From assembly GCA_951394405.1 (NCBI GenBank), contig OX596334.1, positions 1,488,001 through 1,552,000 on the forward strand: a stretch of 64,000 bases of DNA. The letters are read 5' to 3'. Of the stretch, positions 14,200-23,543 are shown piece after piece. The translations under genes and the position numbers were made by a program. How positions within the stretch are numbered: position 1 is the stretch's first letter; the number at the start of each line of letters is the position of its first letter. Origin of the DNA: Coprinellus micaceus (lineage: Eukaryota; Basidiomycota; Agaricomycetes; Agaricales; Psathyrellaceae). The notes beneath the pieces are model-generated. The model had not been told where the DNA came from, did not search any database, and worked only from the letters and a program-made list of their open reading frames with translations.

Positions 14200-16090
14200 A
14201 TGCCACTTCCTTCGTTCAGCTTCAGAAGTCTACGTTCTTGCTCAAGGAAACGACAACGATCCGAACTTACGTTGCGCTTTCCATTCCCAAGGCGAGCTCT
14301 ATCATGAACATCCTGCACATCCTCCCTTCTCACTGCCTTTTCATTTTAGAAGCCCCATCTTCCGCGATGGAGCAAAACATGCCACCCCCACTCTTCCCTA
14401 CGAAATTCTCCAAGTCATTTTCTCCATAGCCATGGAGGCCAGCTCCTCCGACATCGATCTTGCGGAGAAAGCTCTCCTGCGCGCCAATATCCTCTCCTTT
14501 TCTCAAGTCTGTGGGCAATGGAGATATGCCGCGCGGGGCTACAGCGTCCTTTGGGTCCACTCCATCAACTTTCAGAGACACCCTCCTGAAGCCATCGCTC
14601 ACTACCTACGCCTCTCCCGGCCCCGCCCTATTGACGTCGGTCATCGTTCCGCTCCATTGCGCATCTCCGGGGACCAAGGCCGCGTCACCCTCAACACTTT
14701 GAAGATGGATGCTCACCGGGTCCGGCAGTGGAACATTCGCCTCGCCTCTGACTTCCAATACATGAACCTTCAGTTCTTGTTCGGCCTCCCGAATGATACC
14801 GCTTCCTACCCAGCGCACACGCTGCGGCAAACCGGCATCGCCAATCTGCCCTATTACCGCTGGAAGAGCCTGGTATCCTCCCTGGAGAGGCTCAGTCTAT
14901 GCGACACCAACCTGGTGCTGATTCCGTCGATGGAGCTCTCCAATATCACCGAGCTCTCAATTGTCAGCATACACCACCGCTCCATCAAGTATCGTATTAT
15001 GGAAATGGTCGCTTTGCTTCGAAAGGTCCCCCGACTTCAGTTTTTACGGTTGGAGAATGCTATCGGACTAGGCCCTGGCGACAACCCTATCACCGCGAAC
15101 CAGCCTATTCCACCAGTGATCCTCCCTGACCTCCGCATCGCCTCGCTGTTGGAGACGGGCTGGGAGACTGCGTACCTCCTCCTTCTCCTCGTTCCCATTC
15201 TACAGAAACCCGACCACTGCGGCATCGATCTGTCCTTACCCTCGTTTTCCGGTTTGGAATACGTTAGGACGCCTGTCAACGAGATTATCAGGGCCCTTCT
15301 TTTGGTGCAGCAGAGCATCCGGGAGAGTTGGTTGCCTCAAAGTGCGACCACTCCTCGAGTCGAGCTGGCTTTCAAGAGCCGTTGGTACCGAGGTTGCCAG
15401 TTCACCATGGGCACGGTCCCGACTCCAGAGGAGACCCTAGATTGGAATGGGAATAGTGGTACCCTCGGCGTCAAGCAGTACCTGGATAATTATTTCGACC
15501 CTCCCTCACTGGCGCCCTTTGAGGTTTTGCACCCCCCACTCAATGTTTCTCTATACAACCCTAACGCCACCGACATCTGGGTGACCGCCTGCCTATTGAA
15601 CGGCGAAGCGCTCTCGACAACGCAGAGCGTCAGGATAACGATGAAGCTCTCGGCCACATCGTGGAAGAGTCATGGGGAGAGAGTCGGCAGACATGTCGCT
15701 ACTGTCCTTCGTTTCATGCGACATGTGACGACGATGACTTTGGATGAAGAGGCATGTGTCGTCGTCCTCAACAGCCTTCACGATAAAACCTACCTGGACT
15801 CGGCACAAACCCCTTGGCCGGTACCGTACCTTCCCAATTTGAAGTTCATCGCCATCGAATCGATGAGGGAAAGGGCGGAAGAGGAAGAGCACTCTATAGA
15901 TGAGATGCGTGCGCGGACGCTCAGGTTGATCACCAAACAGTACGTGGAGTGGCGGAAGAGGGTGGGATACCCGGTTGAAGTGGTTTGGGCGGGGTCTGTC
16001 GTAGATACGGCGGGTGGTGTGACTCGCGGAAGAGGAACAAAATCGAGGAGGAATGGAATGGTCTCGATGCCGATGAGAGCGGTCCAATAG
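14200..16090 (+). CDS. F-box-like protein, paralog 4
   Basis: Two exons, 14200-14270 and 14350-16090; 1812 nt, 603 residues. The start MPLPSFSFRSLRSCSRKR was chosen because it matches paralog 2 (MHLPSFSVKALRFRSK) and because joining over the 79-nt intron (GTTGCG...TTTTAG) restores the frame into TPTLPYEILQVIF. The donor is weak, so the 5' exon is less certain than the rest; the frame from 14350 to the stop is firm. Blocks: SSSDIDLAEK, SQVCGQWRYAARGYSVLW, RPRPIDVGHRSAPL, CDTNLVLIPSMELSNITELS, GTVPTPEETLDWNG, GVKQYLDNYFDPPSL, and a basic tail TKSRRNGMVSMP. It is the closest relative of paralog 2 within the window by leader and tail. Confidence 0.78.
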
Positions 16091-16753
16091 ATACCCAGAT
16101 AGATCTCTGATATATTTCCTCTGCTGTTATATTACAAGCCACACGCGTGTATAATAATATTGCCCAGTTCATCCTCCCAGCTCTAGGGAGTCACGCTGTC
16201 TACTAGACAAATCAAAGTGACCCAGGAACGCCCTCGGCCGCCTGGGCGCCTATTTTATTTGACGGCGGACTTAGAATCGTTCGGGCCTTGCCGCTGCGGG
16301 GACACGGTTTTGTAACGTGTTTTTCCACCTCTTCGCCAGCGCTTCGACCTGCGCAAACCTTTGCATTATCTCCGGGACACCTTGTATTCTGCTACGGTTC
16401 AGGCTTCGCCGGAAGTCTCGAAACATCTCAGAAAGACCAGCTCGTACTAAGTTCCCACTTCGTCATGCATGGATGCCAGTTTGCTCACCCCAGCTTAGGA
16501 TCTGCACGGGACCGGCACTGCGTCCTCTTCGAAAGACCTTGGCGCGTAGTCGAAGACTGGTTGAGGCAGCGACATCTTCCTCCCCCCCTTGAGTCTGTAT
16601 TTCTCCTCGCTATTGCCCGCAAGGGCACATGTTGTAGGACGCCACATCACTCCCTTTGCTGTGCAAGCCAGGCGCCGAGCTATCACTACGGTCGGGTGAC
16701 AACCTCAGACTTTGGCCTCGATCCTTGCCATTAGCCAGTTGGTCCATAGGGAC
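16091..16753. other. Intergenic, no gene seen
   Basis: About 0.66 kb between F-box-like paralogs 4 and 5. No supported gene, repeat or RNA. Confidence 0.55.
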
Positions 16754-18526
16754 ATGTCTCTCCCAGCGCTCTCTTCCCAGTTCGGCCTTCTTTCTCTCCA
16801 GGGCCTCACTACTCCTGGGCATCAGGAGCAACTCCATCCAAACCATGCCACCCAGTCACTCCCTTCATTCCTTGCAATTCAAACCCTCACCTCCCGTCCC
16901 GCAAGGAATCGAAGAAGGGGCCCCAGCCCAAATGCTCAATTACCATCCTCGGACATCGAATCAGACGTGCCGATTCCGACCGAGCTCCTTCATATCACTT
17001 TCGCTTTCGCTTTGGAGCCCAGCTCTTCCGATATAGATATCGAGGAGAAGGTCCTCCTGCGCAACACCATCCTTGCAATCTCCCATGTTTCGCGACGCTG
17101 GCGCTATGCGTCGAGAGACTGTCGCAACCTATGGAGCCACGCTATTGATTTCGAGTGGCACCCAGTTGAAGTAATCGCCGATCTCCTGCAGCTCTCCCGA
17201 CCACACCTCATTGATATTGGCCACCGCTCAGAGCCTTTCACCGTCGCAACACAACGCGAGGTCTCCATTCTCGATCTGCTCAGACCCGAATCTCGCCGCA
17301 TCCGAGAATGGAACGTCGAATTCCCCCCAGCGGAGCATCAACCCCGTGCCAGCCAAGGCTGGCTCTTCCCCTCCACCGAGCAGCCTTCAGTCACAACAAT
17401 CAGATACCAAGTTGGCTTCACTTCGTCATTATGGGACCTCCGGACTCTCGCCCCCACCCTTCGCAAACTGTCGATCCTCGACACTCGCTTATTTCTTCCT
17501 TTCGGCCCAGGTCGGTCTACGATGTCGTTCGACGTCCTCACCGAGCTCAGGGTGAGCAATGTGTCGATGGACTTCAGACTATCGGCGCTGGCTTGGCTCC
17601 AAATGCTCGCAGCCATGCCGATGCTACAATTCCTCGCCCTTCACAATGCCATTCACATGAGTTTTGGAGGGTTCGCCGCCAACCATGTGTTCCCGCAGCT
17701 GCGGGTGCTTTCCCTTCAAGACGCGGAATGGTCTGCTTGGCGACTAATAAGCAGACTTTTCCCTCATTTGCTGGTACCGAGCGCCTGCGCTACCCAGCTG
17801 GAATTTCCGTCAACATCGTGGTTTACCCCGACTCATGAGACCGAGCTCATCACCGTTATGGATGGGTTCTGGGGGAGGTTGCACAACCGCATCGCCGGGG
17901 GTGTGGCCTCTCTCCAGCCTATAGACGTTCCCCAAGTTGAGATCGCCGTCAGTTCATCCTCCAGGGGCTGTCGAGTGGCCTTCGGGACAGTTAGATTTCC
18001 CGATATCACGCTGGATTGGAACGGAGAACGCGGTACAGATGGTCTAATGAAGTACCTCGACGGCCACGACTCTCGGTATCAGCGTTTTCCCCCTCTCAAC
18101 ATCGTCTTCAACCAAGCAAGTGCAGATGACGTAGGCCAATTGTCGATCCTGGCAAGCGATATCTTCTCCAAGGCTTGCAGTGTTAGAATACACATCGATA
18201 CTGTCACGGCTTCTCGCCCGTCGTTTCAAGAGATCGCCCCGTCGCTTGTTTCGCTCTTGGACCGAATTCCCCTTGCAACCACGCTGACCTTGAACGTGGA
18301 CGCTCATTCGTTCGTGTCGAGGCTCTCCGGTGTCATGACACCTTCATCTGACCGCATGGTGCTCCCAGTCCTTCCCAATTTAAAGCGAGTAATATTGGAG
18401 GCGACTCCCAGCGACAAGGCCACTCCTGGTCGATATATGGAGGATGCGAATCCGTTCGTCATTTGGAGAAGGGAGGTCGGCTTCCCGGTGGCCGTCGAGG
18501 TTCGCCCTATTGTACAGCTAGTATAG
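16754..18526 (+). CDS. F-box-like protein, paralog 5
   Basis: One long open frame from ATG 16754 (MSLPALSSQFGLLSLQ), 590 residues; the leader resembles that of paralog 6 (MSSQFAFLSLQ). The F-box-like core is VPIPTELLHITF, followed by SSSDIDIEEK, SHVSRRWRYASRDCRNLW, RPHLIDIGHRSEPF and RIREWNVEF. The LDWNG block is GTVRFPDITLDWNG (LDWNG codons near 18011-18025), then GLMKYLDGHDSR. It ends VIWRREVGFPVAVEVRP without the basic tail. An intron in the leader cannot be excluded because the 60 residues before the F-box are low in similarity. It is head to tail with paralogs 4 and 6. Function as a ubiquitin-ligase receptor is inferred from the F-box-like fold. Confidence 0.75.
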   Translation: MSLPALSSQFGLLSLQGLTTPGHQEQLHPNHATQSLPSFLAIQTLTSRPARNRRRGPSPNAQLPSSDIESDVPIPTELLHITFAFALEPSSSDIDIEEKVLLRNTILAISHVSRRWRYASRDCRNLWSHAIDFEWHPVEVIADLLQLSRPHLIDIGHRSEPFTVATQREVSILDLLRPESRRIREWNVEFPPAEHQPRASQGWLFPSTEQPSVTTIRYQVGFTSSLWDLRTLAPTLRKLSILDTRLFLPFGPGRSTMSFDVLTELRVSNVSMDFRLSALAWLQMLAAMPMLQFLALHNAIHMSFGGFAANHVFPQLRVLSLQDAEWSAWRLISRLFPHLLVPSACATQLEFPSTSWFTPTHETELITVMDGFWGRLHNRIAGGVASLQPIDVPQVEIAVSSSSRGCRVAFGTVRFPDITLDWNGERGTDGLMKYLDGHDSRYQRFPPLNIVFNQASADDVGQLSILASDIFSKACSVRIHIDTVTASRPSFQEIAPSLVSLLDRIPLATTLTLNVDAHSFVSRLSGVMTPSSDRMVLPVLPNLKRVILEATPSDKATPGRYMEDANPFVIWRREVGFPVAVEVRPIVQLV

Positions 18527-19610
18527 TGAAGCTCTCGCTGGCCACAGTCCTGTATTTATTCCGTTTAAGTATTGGCATTATTACTGAAGAGAACACCGTC
18601 AATTAAAACGTTCCAACCCGTTCAGATTCAGCCCCTTTGCCTGGCACGGTCACTATCTTATCTGATGGCAGCAGGCAACTCCGCCCAAGGAGTCACAGTG
18701 ACCACGTCTCGCCTCTTGATGGTGAACCAAATCCTTCTCCGTCTCTCCAGTCCCCATGGCTTCTCTCCTACCGGGTTTCATACGGAACTCGGGCTCCGTC
18801 CACTACGGGACAGTGCGAATCTCGATCTATTTCTTGGATTTTAAAGAGATATGGTTCGACACGACTATCCCGCTTTCTCCCAGGAGAGATGTCAGAGGAA
18901 GTCAGGGTCAGTGCACTGCGCCAAGACATCCCTCGGGAATGGCAAGATTGGTGGCTTCCTGGGGGGAAAAAAAGGCTCATATCCTACTTCCAGAACACAG
19001 AGTGACTTACCAGCCACGCATGCCCAGATGAACATCGCTTATCGAAGAGTCCAACGAGAGTAGACGAAGTGTTCGCCGTCTGAAACGGCCTAGCAACGAT
19101 TACGACACGGTGGCGAGCGTGTTCGGGCAGTGTCCCTCGAGTTGTGGTCGCGACGTCGTTAATGAAGCTGGCCTGATATCCCCAGTGCGCTTCAAGCGGT
19201 TGCAACGGGTCCCTGCGCCTTGCGTTCCTACTCTGCGGTGAGTCTTGCACTCTGGACGAATTTTATTCAACACCTCAAGAGGGCGCTTCTTTAGCTGGCT
19301 AACGCTAAATGGGTAATCGGACCCGAAACGTTCAGGCCGTTGCTCTGTCAATCGGAAGGCGCTTACGACGCGCCTAATCTAAGCGGTTAATGCGAGGCTT
19401 CCGTCTCCAAAGCGACCAATGCTTCATGGCCTCTGATCGGTTCGGGACATGTACACGTCGAAACAGTTCTCGATATATACCCTCGGTTCAGCCACCTTTC
19501 GACCCCAGACCTCTTTGCGCGGGACGCGACCCACTTTCCTTGCCCCTTCGACTTTCTTTTCAACGCTCGGGAAAATGGTTCTTCCAACTCATTCCGTGGG
19601 ACACCATATC
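18527..19610. other. Intergenic, no gene seen
   Basis: About 1.1 kb upstream of F-box-like paralog 6. An in-frame ATG at 19449 could add 54 residues to that gene, but the added part has no match in siblings. Otherwise nothing is supported. Confidence 0.5.
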
Positions 19611-21053
19611 ATGTCTTCGCAGTTCGCATTCCTTTCCCTTCAGCTTCTCAAACTCCGTCCAAAGCGCCACCAACAAACGAAGCCTCCTAGTTCACCCCAG
19701 CAGCGCGTCGTGCTGCCAACCCCACTGTCCTTTCCGGCGGAAATTCTGCACTCCATTTTCTGCTTCGCAGTGGAGGCAAGCTCTTCCGACATCGACCTTG
19801 CCGAGAAAAACCGCTTACGCGCAACCACCTTCGCACTCTCTCAAGTGTGCAAGCATTGGCGTCTCGCCGCCCGCGACTGCCCCGAGCTCTGGATTCACGC
19901 AATCGACTTCAAACGCCACACGCCTGAAGTTGTCGCCGACTTCCTTCAATTGTCCAGCCCGCACCCAATCGATGTCGGCCACCGCTCCTCCCCCTTCCGC
20001 GTCGCAGACACGCGCGACCTCGCGATCCTTCCTCTCCTCAAACGGGAGCGGCGAAGAATTCGTGAATGGAACGTTGAAATATTCCCGGACTACCACCAAC
20101 CCCGTATCGTCCCAGCCGACAGCCCCATATTTCCTCTTCACCAGCCGTCCTTAACGGCCATCAGGGCGACCGGCGAGTGCCCATCCTTAGTCTGGAACAT
20201 ACACAAGCTCTCCAGCTCGCTTTGCAGGCTATCCCTTCGCGAGTTGCGCGTGGTCTTCCCCTTGCTTCCTTCGTTGGGATATACTCACTTGACTGAGCTC
20301 ACCGTGACCGGCGTTGCGATGCACATCAAGCCCGTCGAGTCTGAGTGGCTTACCTTGCTTCAGGGCATGCCTCAGTTGCAGCTGCTCGCACTGCACAACG
20401 CCATTCGTCGAGACCCACTGTGGCAGCCTTTGGCCAATACGGAGCTCCCTCATCTTCGGCTACTGTCTCTCCGAGATGCAGACTGGCATGGAGTTCGCGC
20501 TCTGCGGAAGCTTTTTTCACGGCTCCTCCTTCCCCCGGCCTGTGGCGTCGACCTAAACCTCCCGTCGATCTCTGGGTTCAAAGGCTCGCAGTCCCACCTC
20601 AATGAGGTCACGACGTCGATTTGGAGAACCTTGCGAAGCCATTTGGGAGGGCCTGCCTTGGCGGACCTGAGCCCCGCTGATATACCTCAGGTCGAATTCG
20701 GCATATACGCCACGGGAACTGGGAGGTATTGGACGACAATTGGGACTGTACGGCACCCCGACGCGGCCCTCGATTGGAACGGACAGCCAGGAACCAGCGG
20801 CGTGATTGGACACCTTGACGCCCATGCGTCGGCCCATCCACGGTTCCCCACCCTCAATATTTCGTTCGACCACCCTTCCGCTGCCGACTTCGACTTGATG
20901 CTCCTCCTCGCCGAGCCACTCCTCCCTAGGGCGAAGCGCCTCCGCATTTACACGGACCAGGTATCTGCCTTATGTTCCACCAGCGAATCTTCCCGCGTGA
21001 TCTCATCCTTGATGTCGCGCATGCCTCGGGTGGTATGTGTGGTCCTGGAGTGA
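19611..21053 (+). CDS. F-box-like protein, paralog 6, C-terminally truncated
   Basis: 480 residues from ATG 19611 (MSSQFAFLSLQLLKLRPKR), chosen because it aligns with the leader of paralog 5; an upstream in-frame ATG at 19449 would give 534. Blocks present: PLSFPAEILHSIF, SSSDIDLAEK, SQVCKHWRLAARDCPELW, HPIDVGHRSSPF, RIREWNVEI, THLTELTV, GTVRHPDAALDWNG, GVIGHLDAHASAHPRFPTL. The frame stops at TGA 21051-21053 directly after MPRVVCVVLE, where siblings run on for roughly another 80-100 residues (LP.LK..IEST...W...GFPV). The bases after the stop show no trace of that end in any frame, so this is a deletion or an altered end and not a single nonsense mutation. It may be a pseudogene or a shortened functional form. 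Confidence 0.65.
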   Translation: MSSQFAFLSLQLLKLRPKRHQQTKPPSSPQQRVVLPTPLSFPAEILHSIFCFAVEASSSDIDLAEKNRLRATTFALSQVCKHWRLAARDCPELWIHAIDFKRHTPEVVADFLQLSSPHPIDVGHRSSPFRVADTRDLAILPLLKRERRRIREWNVEIFPDYHQPRIVPADSPIFPLHQPSLTAIRATGECPSLVWNIHKLSSSLCRLSLRELRVVFPLLPSLGYTHLTELTVTGVAMHIKPVESEWLTLLQGMPQLQLLALHNAIRRDPLWQPLANTELPHLRLLSLRDADWHGVRALRKLFSRLLLPPACGVDLNLPSISGFKGSQSHLNEVTTSIWRTLRSHLGGPALADLSPADIPQVEFGIYATGTGRYWTTIGTVRHPDAALDWNGQPGTSGVIGHLDAHASAHPRFPTLNISFDHPSAADFDLMLLLAEPLLPRAKRLRIYTDQVSALCSTSESSRVISSLMSRMPRVVCVVLE

Positions 21054-21563
21054 GCGCTCGAAGGATCGGCTGAGAGCGGTTATTCCGCAATGACAGGAAT
21101 TATACTTAGATTTATCGTGAACCGACAACATCGAACCGCGGGCGGTCGGTGACTTTCTCTTGGACTAAGGACTCTACGTTACGCTACGGACTTGGTATAA
21201 TCTTCGTTGGACATTGGACTTCGCTTCACACCATGGACACTGGCCATACCATACATTCTATATATTCTATCGCTAGATACAACTAGGGACGTTCGTTAAT
21301 GTTGATACCTGCCTCGATATCTAGTTCCACACGCCCCATAGACCTCCTCATGGCTCCCATCAGTGATAGTCTACTCGCTACTAGTGCGCCTTTCCTTTTG
21401 TTCTCTACCTGACATTTGATCTCCCTCGCTCACGCCTTATTGTCAGTAACTTCGCTTAATACAACCGATCTGAAGAGTTCAACGTAGCCAGGTACCAGCT
21501 GGGCTCTGAGTCCGCTTATAACGAGGGAACCGGAGCAATCCTCTCCAAGGACAAATTTCCTCA
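21054..21563. other. Intergenic, AT-richer, no gene seen
   Basis: About 0.5 kb after the truncated paralog 6. It contains AT-rich words (for example TATATATTCTAT near 21258) and no remnant of the missing F-box-family C-terminus. Confidence 0.5.
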
Positions 21564-23177
21564 ATGTTCAGTCTTGACCCTACCATCCTTTATTTTTTCC
21601 AGGCCCACAGTCAATGGTCTCCTGTTCCGGATATCCACTGCCCTCGTCTCTCCTTCGTCCCCATTCAATTCGTTCCCATATGGCCCAAGCGTTCCCTCAA
21701 GTCAGGCCCATCGACGAAATCGATCAGTACCACCACGTCGCCTCCCTCCCCAATTTTTCAGGTGGATGCCAACCCTTTCAACGCGCACGAACGGACGAGC
21801 GCGAATCGTCTTTCCTCCCCACTCGTCGAAGAGAGTCAATATTTCCCCATCCCAGCACCGGTAGAGGGCGTCTTCGACCGCCGTCGACAATGCGCGATTA
21901 ATTCCATCTTCTTCCGTTTGTTCCTCGGCCGCTGCGAGTTATTCCCCTACTCGATTTTCCCCCTTGCGCCGCTCGTGACCGTTTTTCGTTGGACCAACGA
22001 CGAACCGCAAGCGCTAAACACCTTGATGTATCCGCAAAGCCTTTGCGTCATCTGCCTCCACGGTAGCAACACAAGAATTCGGCCGCCCTTCAGCTCCCAA
22101 AACCTCACCAGGATTTTCGTCTCCAGCTCCTCGCAGCCGCTCCTTAGATACACTCCGTTGGAGTGGCGCGAACTGTTCGTGGTTACCCCGCGCCTCAAAT
22201 TTCTCGCTCTCGACAGGGTTGTGAAGGTCGACTCAAGTGCCAGAAAGCATCACCCGGTAAAGGTCATCGGCCTTCCTCATCTCCGATTCGCCAGATTCAC
22301 CGAGTCCAGATGGAAACGAATGTACCCTCTCACCAGCCTCTTCCTTCTCCTCGCCTTACCACGACAATGCGCCGTCGCCCTGTCCTTTGCATCTTGTGCG
22401 ACGCTGGAGGATCCGTGGGCGTCGAGCTCCGCCCTTCTCGAGCGGTGGATGGGGAGCCTTCCCCATACGGCCCTTGGGGACGTCGATCCCACAGCGGCGC
22501 CTCAAGTCGAGATATCGTTTCGAAGGCGCAGCAGTCATATTCGCGCAACTATTGGGACGATGTACGAGCCAGAGAATTCTTTCAGCTCGAACCGACACTC
22601 GGGAAGTAGGTGTCCTATCGAACTTCTCGATGTCCGTCTTCAACAGACAACATCCTCTGGGTCCGCTCGGCCCCCGCTTGTCACCATCAGCTTCAACGAC
22701 CCGTGCTTACAAGATATAGCCCTAGCTGCAATGATCAACCGGGGTCTCATCGCCAATGCGACAAGCGTCAGAATCATTGTCGACGCGAGCCTTTCTGAAG
22801 ACACGGCGCCCTCTCTTCTGGCTCTGGACGCAATTCCAGTTTTGCTGGCCTACGCCCAGAATACTGAGGCTCTGATCCTAAATGAGGGTGCGGTTCTGCC
22901 GATTGTTCCACGGCTCATGGAAGAGTTTGGGGTGTCTGAACGTCTTCAGGTACTGCCGCGTCTTCGCTTCGTCGCGATCCAAGATAGCGCGATACAGGCT
23001 TGTGACCCTTGGTTACGGTGGAATCTTGCCCAATTTGCCAAGTGGAGGCAGGACGTCGGTTTCCCTGTTGACGTTATTTGGCCTGTGCAGCCAGAGAGCT
23101 CGGGTTTGAGAGGAACTTCTAGGATGGGGCGCAATAAAATAAAGCGGTGTGGAATGGTCGCAGCGCGGCTGGCGTAG
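21564..23177 (+). CDS. F-box-family paralog 7, F-box half lost (degenerate)
   Basis: Open frame of 537 residues from ATG 21564. From about residue 160 it follows the family: QNLTRIFVSSSS, PLEWRELFVVTPRLKFLAL, LPHLRFARFTES, PQVEISFRR, GTMYEP, LVTISFN, VLPRLRFVAIQDS, KWRQDVGFPVDVIW and a tail NKIKRCGMV related to the RNGM tail of paralogs 2 and 4. The first 150 residues have no F-box, no SDIDL block, no VC..WR block and no IDVGHR block. The otherwise invariant LDWNG is replaced (SFSSNRHSG). The frame has nevertheless stayed open, so it is either a recent remnant or a diverged gene that cannot act as an F-box receptor. Translation is not shown by anything in the sequence. Confidence 0.5.
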   Translation: MFSLDPTILYFFQAHSQWSPVPDIHCPRLSFVPIQFVPIWPKRSLKSGPSTKSISTTTSPPSPIFQVDANPFNAHERTSANRLSSPLVEESQYFPIPAPVEGVFDRRRQCAINSIFFRLFLGRCELFPYSIFPLAPLVTVFRWTNDEPQALNTLMYPQSLCVICLHGSNTRIRPPFSSQNLTRIFVSSSSQPLLRYTPLEWRELFVVTPRLKFLALDRVVKVDSSARKHHPVKVIGLPHLRFARFTESRWKRMYPLTSLFLLLALPRQCAVALSFASCATLEDPWASSSALLERWMGSLPHTALGDVDPTAAPQVEISFRRRSSHIRATIGTMYEPENSFSSNRHSGSRCPIELLDVRLQQTTSSGSARPPLVTISFNDPCLQDIALAAMINRGLIANATSVRIIVDASLSEDTAPSLLALDAIPVLLAYAQNTEALILNEGAVLPIVPRLMEEFGVSERLQVLPRLRFVAIQDSAIQACDPWLRWNLAQFAKWRQDVGFPVDVIWPVQPESSGLRGTSRMGRNKIKRCGMVAARLA

Positions 23178-23543
23178 TGAGGAGCTAGCTGCCAGTCACG
23201 GGTGTAAGTTTTGTTGTTCAATGTTCGGATCACCTCCAATTTGCATACGCTCTCAGCTGTCAATTCCTTTAGACATTTTCCACCTAGATAGCCTTAATAT
23301 ACTAGACACCTACTTGAAAACTCTTTCGCTATCCCTCCAAGACTATAACCGGTCGGCCTTTTGAGTTACTACGGTCCCATATGAGCTCATAAACCATCAC
23401 AGAGCCAAACAGATCATGGACAATTTCACATGGCATGCCGCCGGCCTACTCTTTAAACTTGATTCACCCCATGACAACCCCTCTCGACGTGCAAAACGAG
23501 CTCTCTGTCTACCTCTCCTTCACCGTCTTTACACGTCGTAGCG
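23178..23543. other. Intergenic, no gene seen
   Basis: About 0.37 kb between F-box-family paralog 7 and the first MYND gene. No supported feature; it should hold the MYND gene promoter. Confidence 0.5.
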
